5,156 nucleotides of DNA, taken from NCBI GenBank assembly GCA_051747505.1, contig JBNJGE010000240.1, forward strand, positions 1 through 5,156, given 5' to 3'. Below the pieces are notes generated by a model. The model saw only the letters and a program-made list of their open reading frames with translations. It ran no database searches and was not told where the DNA came from. Of this stretch, positions 1-5,156 are shown in pieces. Every line of letters begins with the position of its first letter. Within the stretch, counting starts at the first letter, position 1. Origin of the DNA: Albimonas sp051747505. GTDB lineage: Bacteria > Pseudomonadota > Alphaproteobacteria > Rhodobacterales > Rhodobacteraceae. The position numbers were made by a program, and so were the translations under genes.

Positions 1-437
1 TCCACCACCACGCATTTGGGCATGACGAAGGCGGAATCGCGCCGGTCGAAGGAGAGGTCCTCCCGGCGGTGGCCGATGCGGTAGCCGAACAGCGCGTCGT
101 GCCAGCGCAGGTTCCCCTTCAGGGCCAGCGCGTAGGGGTCCAGCAGCAGCTTGTTGGGGTTGAAGCGGTGGCCTTCCTCGGGCGCGTAGGGGCCGTGGAC
201 GCGGTAGCCGTAGACCTGGCCGGGGCGGATGCGCGGGAAGTAGCCGTGCCAGACCTCGTGGGTGAACTCGGGCAGGGGGATGCGCTCCAGCTCCCGGCGG
301 CCGGAGGTGTCGAACAGGCACAGCTCCACCTTCGTGGCGTTGGCGGAGTAGAGGGCGAAGTTGACGCCCGAGCCGTCCCAGTGGGCGCCGAGCGGGTAGT
401 CGGCGCCCGGCAGGGGCGGATTTTCGCCATGCGCCAT
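1..437 (-). CDS. glgX: Glycogen debranching enzyme GlgX/TreX, N-terminal part (3' truncated by window edge)
   Basis: Hydrolyses alpha-1,6 branch linkages in glycogen or limit dextrins, releasing malto-oligosaccharides (GH13 isoamylase/debranching group, cytosol). Only 145 complete codons are present, roughly a fifth of the 650-750 residues usual for the family, and the frame is open at the left edge. What is visible is the N-terminal CBM48-type sandwich and the lead-in to the barrel: DYPLGAHWDGSGVNFALYS (13-31), VELCLFD (37-43), VWHGYFPRIRPGQVYGYRV (62-80), RFNPNKLLLDPYA (91-103), DALFGYR (114-120) and MPKCVVV (139-145). This series is diagnostic for GlgX/TreX and unlike GlgB. The catalytic residues lie outside the window, so activity cannot be judged. 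The ATG at 437 is one base after the glgB stop and has GGAG seven bases upstream. Whether it serves glycogen breakdown (GlgX) or trehalose formation with TreY/TreZ (TreX) depends on unseen downstream genes. Confidence 0.94.
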   Translation of the reverse strand, partial: MAHGENPPLPGADYPLGAHWDGSGVNFALYSANATKVELCLFDTSGRRELERIPLPEFTHEVWHGYFPRIRPGQVYGYRVHGPYAPEEGHRFNPNKLLLDPYALALKGNLRWHDALFGYRIGHRREDLSFDRRDSAFVMPKCVVV

Positions 438-448
438 GTCAGGACTCC
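435..448 (-). promoter_or_regulatory. glgX ribosome binding site in the last glgB codons
   Basis: On the minus strand GGAG (448-445) sits seven bases before the glgX ATG (437-435), within the codons for the final Pro-Glu of GlgB. The glgB TGA stop (441-439) lies between the ribosome site and the start, with one base between stop and start. This geometry suits coupled translation of glgX with glgB. Confidence 0.75.
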
Positions 449-2652
449 GGAACCAGCGCCAGCGTCGCGAGCGGGGGCAGGGTGAGAACGGCGGAGGCCG
501 GGCGGCCGTGCCAGGGCTCGGCCGTCGCCTGCACGGTCGGGCCAAGGGAGACGCCGGAGCCGCCGTAACGCTCCGCATCCGTGTTCAGCGCCTCGCGCCA
601 GGGGCCCTCGAGCGGCAGGCCGATGCGGTAGTTCTCCCGCGCCAGCGGGGCCATGTTGCAGACGACAGCCACGGGGCGGTCGCCGTCCGCGCCCTTGCGC
701 AGATAGACATAGACGTTGCCGTCCACGTCGCCGGCGTCGATCCACTCGAACCCCTCGGGGGAGCAGTCGAGGCGGTGCAGGGCGGGCTCCTCGCGCATCA
801 GGCGGTTGAGGTCGCGCACCACGTCGCGCACGCCGGCGTGGAGCGGGTCGCCCAGCAGGTGCCAGTCCAGCGAGGCGTCGTGGTTCCACTCCCGCTCCTG
901 CGCGAACTCGCCGCCCATGAAGAGCAGCTTCTTGCCCGGATGGGTCCACATGAAGCCGAAATAGGCGCGCAGATTGGCGAATTGCCGCCAGCGGTCGCCG
1001 GGCATCCGGGTCAGGAGCGAGCCCTTGCCGTGCACAACCTCGTCATGGCTCAGCGGCAGGACGAAGTTTTCCGAGAAGGCGTAGACCAGCCCGAAGGTCA
1101 TCTGGTCGTGGTGGTGCTTTCGCCAGAGCGGGTCCTGCTGCATGTACTCCAGCGTGTCGTGCATCCACCCCATGTTCCACTTGAAGCCGAAGCCCAGCCC
1201 GCCGTCCTCGACGGGGCGGGAGACGCCGGGGAAGGCGGTGGATTCCTCGGCCATGGTCTCGGCGCCGTCGCCCGCGGCGTGGATGGTGGAATTGACGTCG
1301 CGCAGGAAGGCGATGGCGTCGAGGTTCTCGTTGCCCCCGTAGCGGTTGGGGATCCAGTCCCCCTCCTCGCGCGAGTAGTCGAGGTAGAGCATGGAGGCGA
1401 CCGCATCCACGCGCAGGGCGTCCACATGGTATTCGCGCAGCCAGAACAGGGCGGAGGCGCGCAGGAAGTTGGCGACCTCGGTGCGCCCGTAATTGTAGAT
1501 CAGCGTGTTCCAGTCGCGGTGGAAGCCCAGCCGCGGGTCCTCGTGCTCGTAGAGGGCGGTGCCGTCGAAGCGGGCGAGGCCGTGCGTGTCGGCGGGGAAA
1601 TGGGCGGGGACCCAGTCCACGATGACGCCGATCCCGGCGCGGTGGAGGCGGTCCACGAACTCCGCGAAGCTCTCCGGGTCGCCGTGGCGGGCGGTGGGGG
1701 CGAACAGGCCGATGGGCTGGTAGCCCCAGGAGCCGGTGAAGGGGTGCTCGGTGATCGGCAGCAGCTCGACATGGGTGAAGCCCATCTCCGTGCAGTATTC
1801 GGCCAGCAGGTCGGCGAGGCTGGCGTAGTCGAGCGGCTCTCCGCGCTCGTCGCGCCGCCAGCTTCCCAGATGGACCTCGTAGACGGAGACGGGCTCGCGC
1901 CGGAGGTTCTGCGCGCGCCGGGCGGCCATCCAGTCGCCGTCCCGCCAGTCGTGGCGGGGCAGGCCGTGGACGATGGAGCCGGTGGCCGGCGGCGCCTCCT
2001 GCGCGAAGGAGAAGGGGTCGGCCTTGAGCGGCAGCATGTGGCCGTAGGCGTCGAGGATCTCGTACTTGTAGACCGTGCCGCGGGCGAGGCCGGGCAGGAA
2101 GATCTCCCACACCCCGCCGCCCAGGCGCCGGCGCATCGGGTGGCGCCGGCCGTCCCAGGCGTTGAAGTCGCCCACGACGCTGACGCGCCGGGCGTTGGGG
2201 GCCCAGACGGCGAAGGAGACGCCCTCGACGCCCTCATGCGCGCAGGGGTGGGCGCCGAGGCGGCGGTAGAGGTCCTCGTGGCGGCCCTCGGCAAGCAGGT
2301 ATTCGTCCAGCTCGCCGAGGATGGGGCCGAAGGCGTAGGGGTCGTCCTTCTCCCAGACCGCCTCGCCGGCGGTCAGGCGCAGGCGGTAGGGAACGCGGCC
2401 GCCGGGCAGCAGGGCGCTGAACACGCCCTCGCGGTGGACGCGCTCGAGCCGGGCGAGCTCCTCGCCGGTGGCCGGGTCGAGGGCGGCGACCTCGGCCGCG
2501 TCGGGGGCGAAGACGCGCAGGGCCGTGCGCCCCTCCGGGGTCTCGTGGCGGCCGAGCACGGCGAAGGGCGCGCCATGGGCGCCGCGCACCAGCGCCTCCA
2601 TGTCGGAGGGGGCGGGGGCGTGCTCGGGCAGGCGGGGGGTCGGTCGGGTCAC
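439..2652 (-). CDS. glgB: 1,4-alpha-glucan (glycogen) branching enzyme GlgB
   Basis: Cleaves an alpha-1,4 chain and transfers it to a 6-hydroxyl, creating alpha-1,6 branches in glycogen-like glucan (GH13, cytosol). The gene is complete at 737 residues, close to the 728 of E. coli GlgB. Modules in order are an N1 beta-sandwich (about 20-105), a CBM48-type N2 domain (about 140-230, with VSFAVWAPNA and VVGDFNAWDG), a catalytic barrel (about 255-630) and an all-beta C-terminal domain (about 640-735). Catalytic motifs are DWVPAHF (346-352), DALRVDAV with nucleophile Asp416, AEESTAFPGVSRP with Glu469, and LSHDEVVHGK with Asp537. These equal E. coli Asp405, Glu458 and Asp526 at a constant offset of 11. 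The GTG start at 2652 is preferred because it overlaps the treS stop and has a strong GGGAGGG upstream. The ATG at codon 18 (2601) lacks a comparable ribosome site. In the GlgE pathway GlgB branches the glucan that GlgE elongates. No odd residue is seen. Confidence 0.98.
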   Translation of the reverse strand: MTRPTPRLPEHAPAPSDMEALVRGAHGAPFAVLGRHETPEGRTALRVFAPDAAEVAALDPATGEELARLERVHREGVFSALLPGGRVPYRLRLTAGEAVWEKDDPYAFGPILGELDEYLLAEGRHEDLYRRLGAHPCAHEGVEGVSFAVWAPNARRVSVVGDFNAWDGRRHPMRRRLGGGVWEIFLPGLARGTVYKYEILDAYGHMLPLKADPFSFAQEAPPATGSIVHGLPRHDWRDGDWMAARRAQNLRREPVSVYEVHLGSWRRDERGEPLDYASLADLLAEYCTEMGFTHVELLPITEHPFTGSWGYQPIGLFAPTARHGDPESFAEFVDRLHRAGIGVIVDWVPAHFPADTHGLARFDGTALYEHEDPRLGFHRDWNTLIYNYGRTEVANFLRASALFWLREYHVDALRVDAVASMLYLDYSREEGDWIPNRYGGNENLDAIAFLRDVNSTIHAAGDGAETMAEESTAFPGVSRPVEDGGLGFGFKWNMGWMHDTLEYMQQDPLWRKHHHDQMTFGLVYAFSENFVLPLSHDEVVHGKGSLLTRMPGDRWRQFANLRAYFGFMWTHPGKKLLFMGGEFAQEREWNHDASLDWHLLGDPLHAGVRDVVRDLNRLMREEPALHRLDCSPEGFEWIDAGDVDGNVYVYLRKGADGDRPVAVVCNMAPLARENYRIGLPLEGPWREALNTDAERYGGSGVSLGPTVQATAEPWHGRPASAVLTLPPLATLALVPES

Positions 2653-2664
2653 TCCTGCCCTCCC
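2649..2664 (-). promoter_or_regulatory. glgB ribosome binding site and GTGA stop-start overlap
   Basis: On the minus strand GGGAGGG (2664-2658) lies five bases before the GTG start of glgB (2652-2650), inside the last codons of the treS-mak gene. The start and the upstream TGA stop (2651-2649) share bases as GTGA. This four-base overlap is typical of translational coupling by re-initiation and decides the GTG start over the later ATG at 2601. Confidence 0.8.
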
Positions 2665-5156
2665 TGGTCCAGGATCGCGGCGAGGCCGCGCAGGGGGATG
2701 CCCACCCAGGCCGGGCGGCTGGAGAGTTCGTAGGCGACCTCGTAGCCGGCCTTCTGCATCAGGAACAGCTCCAGCAGCCCGCGCGCGAAGGCGGGGTCTT
2801 CGGGATGGGTGGGGCAGCCCTCCATGCCGGCCTCGTAGGCGGCGAGGAAGTCGGCGACCGCCTGCGCGCGCCAGCGGCGGAGGCGCGCCTCGGCGCGTTC
2901 GGGGTCGGCGCCCAGGCCGCTCTGATGCTCCAGCGCCGACCAGGCGGCGTAGTCGAGCGAGCGCAGCATGCCCGCGACGTCGCGAAGGGGGGAGGTCCTG
3001 GCGCGCCGCGCCTCCAGCCCGCGCCCGGGCTCGCCCTCGAAGTCGATGATCATGACGTCGGTCTTGACCAGCAGGACCTGGCCCAGGTGGTAGTCGCCGT
3101 GGATCCGCGTCCGCGCGCCGGAGGGGGCCATGGCGCGAAGGGCCTCCAGCCGCGCGCGCAGCGTCTCGCGCCCGTCCAGGATGGCGGCGGCGAAGGGCCG
3201 GGCGGCCTCGGGCAGCTCCCGGAAGCGGGCGGAGAGGTCCTCCAGCACGGCGCCCAGCTCGCCCTCCGTCTCCGAGATCCAGCCGGAGAGATCGTCGGCC
3301 GTGATCGGCTCGGGCGCGAACTCGGGGTCGGACGGGTCGGAGGCGAGCGCGCAGTGCAGCTCCGCGGTGCGGGTCCCCAGCAGGGCGGCGAGATCGAGGG
3401 GCGGGGCGAAGCCGGGTTCGCCGGGCTCGACCCCGGCCTCCTCGGCGGAGGCGATGGCATGGTCCTCCAGGTCGCGGTGGAGGGCGTCGGTGATCGCCGT
3501 CCAGCAGTCGCCCTGGTTGGCGACGTATTCGAAGGCGGCGGCGAGCGAGGTGGGGGGCTCGCCCTCCGCCCGCAGCTCGATCGCGCCCAGCAGGGCGGGG
3601 GTGTGGGCGAAGCCGGCGGTCTCGGTCAGGAAGCGGGGCACCTCGACATCGGGCTGCACGCCCGGGCGCAGGCGGCGGTAGATCTTCAGGATCACCTCGT
3701 CGCCGAAGCGCACGGAGGCGTTGGACTGCTCCAGCGACAGCAGGCGGGTGGGGCCGGTGATCTCGGTGGCGCGCAGGCGGTCGGCGCCCTGAAAGAGGAT
3801 CTCGCCCCCCGCGGCGGGGATGCGGCGGTTCTCGCGCATCATCTCAAGCAGGGCCTCCGGCAGCTCGGGCGCGGCCACGCCGTCCATCAGCGCGCCGATA
3901 TGCGGGCCGCGGCGCAGCTTGGCGAGCGTGTGGGTCAGGGTGGCGGCGCCGTGCATCAGGTGCTCGTCGCCCCAGCGGGCGGCGAGCGGCAGGAAGTAGC
4001 GCTCGGTCACGCCGTCATAATCCACGTCGAGGGCGACCAGCGCGCGCGCGTCGTCGAGCTCGGCCAGCAGGGCGAGGCGCACCTCGCCGATGCGGCGGTC
4101 CTTGCCCGCGAACCAGCGCTGGAGCGGCAGGAAGCGGGGCAGGGTCTCGCGTTCCAGCTGGCGGCCCTCGCGCCCGGCGAGCGCGGTGGCCAGCCGGCCG
4201 TCGCGGGTGGTCAGCGTGATGAAATCGGGCATGACGGGGGCCATCGGGCGATGCCAGTCCGGCGCCTCGGAGGCGTCGGCCAGCAGGAACCAGTAGAAGC
4301 CGAAGGCGGGCAGGGTGACGAGGTAGGGCAGCTCCCCGATCGGGGGGAAGGCCGACTGGCCGGACAGCTCCACCGGCACGCGGCCGCGCCAGGGCGTGAG
4401 GTCGATCTCGGCGGCCTGGGCGGAGCGGGAGAGGTTGGCGACGCAGACCACGACCTCGCCCTCGTGCCTGCGGACATAGGCCAGCACCTTGCGGTTGTCG
4501 GGGTAGAGCAGCGTCATCTCCCCCCGGCCGAAGGCGTGGTGGTTCTGGCGCACGGCGACCATGCGCTTCATCCAGTTGAGCAGGGAGGACGGGTCGCCCT
4601 GCTGGGCCTCCACGTTGACCGCCGCGAAGCCGTAGAGCGGGTCCTGGATGGGCGGCAGGTAGAGCTTCTGGGGCACCGCGCGACTGAAGCCGGCGTTGCG
4701 GTCGGGCGACCACTGCATGGGGGTGCGCACCCCGTCGCGGTCGCCGAGATAGTAGTTGTCGCCCATGCCGATCTCGTCGCCGTAATAGAGGATCGGCGTG
4801 CCGGGCATGGACAGGAGCAGGGAGTTCAGCAGCTCGATCTTGCGCCGGTCGTTCTGCATCAGCGGCGCGAGGCGGCGGCGGATGCCGAGATTGATGCGCG
4901 CGCGGCGGTCGGCGGCGTAGGTCTCCCAGAGGTAGTCGCGCTCCCGGTCCGTGACCATCTCCAGCGTCAGCTCGTCGTGGTTGCGCAGGAAGATGGCCCA
5001 CTGGCAGCCCTCGGGCAGCTCGGGCGTCTGGCGGATGATGTCGGTGATCGGGTGCCGGTCCTCCTGAGCCAGCGCCATGTACATGCGCGGCATCAGGGGG
5101 AAGTGGAAGCCCATGTGGCACTCGTCGCCCTCGCCGAAATAGGGGCGGGTGTCCTC
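2649..5156 (-). CDS. treS: Trehalose synthase / maltokinase fusion (TreS-Mak, TreS-Pep2), 5' partial
   Basis: Bifunctional cytosolic enzyme. The TreS part (GH13 family) isomerises trehalose and maltose, and the C-terminal maltokinase makes maltose 1-phosphate from maltose and ATP, the donor used by GlgE. The frame is open to the right edge, giving 835 residues (numbered here from the codon at 5156). Family fusions are about 1,100 residues, so roughly 270 N-terminal residues are missing, including the TreS nucleophile Asp and acid/base Glu regions. TreS residues 1-292 show YFGEGDECHM, NHDEL with the third catalytic Asp at residue 61, YYGDEIGMGDN (124-134), DGVRTPMQWS and a beta-rich end at FGFYWFLL. 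A linker leads to the maltokinase: cap-domain motif LPRFLPLQRWFAGK (339-352), EQSNASV (476-482), catalytic HGDYHLGQ (Asp688) and metal-binding DFEGEP (Asp705). All visible key residues are intact. The stretch at about 560-640 is acidic. The TGA stop overlaps the glgB start. The internal ATG at 5114 is not the start, because homology continues upstream of it. Confidence 0.97.
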   Translation of the reverse strand, partial: EDTRPYFGEGDECHMGFHFPLMPRMYMALAQEDRHPITDIIRQTPELPEGCQWAIFLRNHDELTLEMVTDRERDYLWETYAADRRARINLGIRRRLAPLMQNDRRKIELLNSLLLSMPGTPILYYGDEIGMGDNYYLGDRDGVRTPMQWSPDRNAGFSRAVPQKLYLPPIQDPLYGFAAVNVEAQQGDPSSLLNWMKRMVAVRQNHHAFGRGEMTLLYPDNRKVLAYVRRHEGEVVVCVANLSRSAQAAEIDLTPWRGRVPVELSGQSAFPPIGELPYLVTLPAFGFYWFLLADASEAPDWHRPMAPVMPDFITLTTRDGRLATALAGREGRQLERETLPRFLPLQRWFAGKDRRIGEVRLALLAELDDARALVALDVDYDGVTERYFLPLAARWGDEHLMHGAATLTHTLAKLRRGPHIGALMDGVAAPELPEALLEMMRENRRIPAAGGEILFQGADRLRATEITGPTRLLSLEQSNASVRFGDEVILKIYRRLRPGVQPDVEVPRFLTETAGFAHTPALLGAIELRAEGEPPTSLAAAFEYVANQGDCWTAITDALHRDLEDHAIASAEEAGVEPGEPGFAPPLDLAALLGTRTAELHCALASDPSDPEFAPEPITADDLSGWISETEGELGAVLEDLSARFRELPEAARPFAAAILDGRETLRARLEALRAMAPSGARTRIHGDYHLGQVLLVKTDVMIIDFEGEPGRGLEARRARTSPLRDVAGMLRSLDYAAWSALEHQSGLGADPERAEARLRRWRAQAVADFLAAYEAGMEGCPTHPEDPAFARGLLELFLMQKAGYEVAYELSSRPAWVGIPLRGLAAILDQGGQE

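Noticed and set aside
119..949. A 276-codon minus-strand open frame spanning the glgB-glgX junction.
   Set aside because: It is out of frame with both genes, and its translation is Arg/Ala/Pro-rich with no homology. The real frames end at 439 and begin at 437.
436..2733. A 765-codon open frame on the plus strand, almost exactly antisense to glgB.
   Set aside because: It mirrors glgB, has a low-complexity Ala/Val/Gly/Glu composition with no recognisable motif, and arises because GC-rich codons leave few stops in the opposite frame. The minus-strand protein shows every conserved GlgB motif.
3801..3819. A GC-rich inverted repeat (CCCC, short loop, GGGG) as a possible terminator or attenuator.
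   Set aside because: It lies in the middle of the maltokinase coding region, has no U-tract, and such short GC stems are frequent by chance here.
4040..4051. A short alternating CG run in treS-mak, possible Z-DNA or slippage site.
   Set aside because: It is brief, in frame within ordinary Arg/Ala codons, and expected in DNA of this GC content.
5112..5114. Possible ATG start of the trehalose synthase gene.
   Set aside because: The 14 codons before it continue the TreS family sequence (PYFGEGDECH) to the window edge, so this Met is internal and the gene is cut by the window.
4015..5121. A 368-codon minus-strand open frame in another phase over the treS region.
   Set aside because: The translation is Arg/Pro/Ala-rich shadow sequence. 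The overlapping frame contains the conserved TreS motifs.

Overview
The window is a dense, high-GC (by eye around 70%) stretch of bacterial chromosome. It holds three co-directional genes on the minus strand and essentially no intergenic DNA. Reading in the direction of transcription (right to left), they are a trehalose synthase-maltokinase fusion (treS-mak/pep2, 5' end outside the window), a complete 1,4-alpha-glucan branching enzyme (glgB), and the first 145 codons of a glycogen debranching enzyme (glgX, 3' end outside the window).

The host is probably a GC-rich proteobacterium. A fused TreS-maltokinase next to glgB is common in Alphaproteobacteria and in pseudomonads, and the very high third-position GC favours a GC-rich alphaproteobacterium. 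This is inference from gene organisation and composition only; there is no rRNA or other marker here to fix the taxon.

Layout: 5156 to 2649 encodes the last 835 residues of TreS-Mak. Its TGA stop overlaps the GTG start of glgB by four bases (GTGA). glgB runs from 2652 to 439. One base separates its TGA stop from the ATG of glgX, which starts at 437 and runs off the left edge. Shine-Dalgarno-like sequences for glgB and glgX lie inside the end of the preceding gene. The three genes therefore look like one translationally coupled transcript whose promoter lies beyond the right edge. No terminator, tRNA, rRNA, mobile element, CRISPR array or gap of 300 bases without a gene is visible.

How the genes fit together: TreS interconverts trehalose and maltose, and the fused maltokinase phosphorylates maltose with ATP to maltose 1-phosphate. 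In the known GlgE pathway, GlgE (not in this window) transfers maltosyl units onto alpha-1,4-glucan, GlgB adds alpha-1,6 branches, and GlgX removes side chains. The cluster thus links the trehalose pool to a branched storage glucan. I expect glgE immediately upstream (right) and further glucan/trehalose genes such as treZ, malQ or treY downstream (left), but neither can be seen. I found no sign of an undescribed system; this is a well-conserved metabolic operon.
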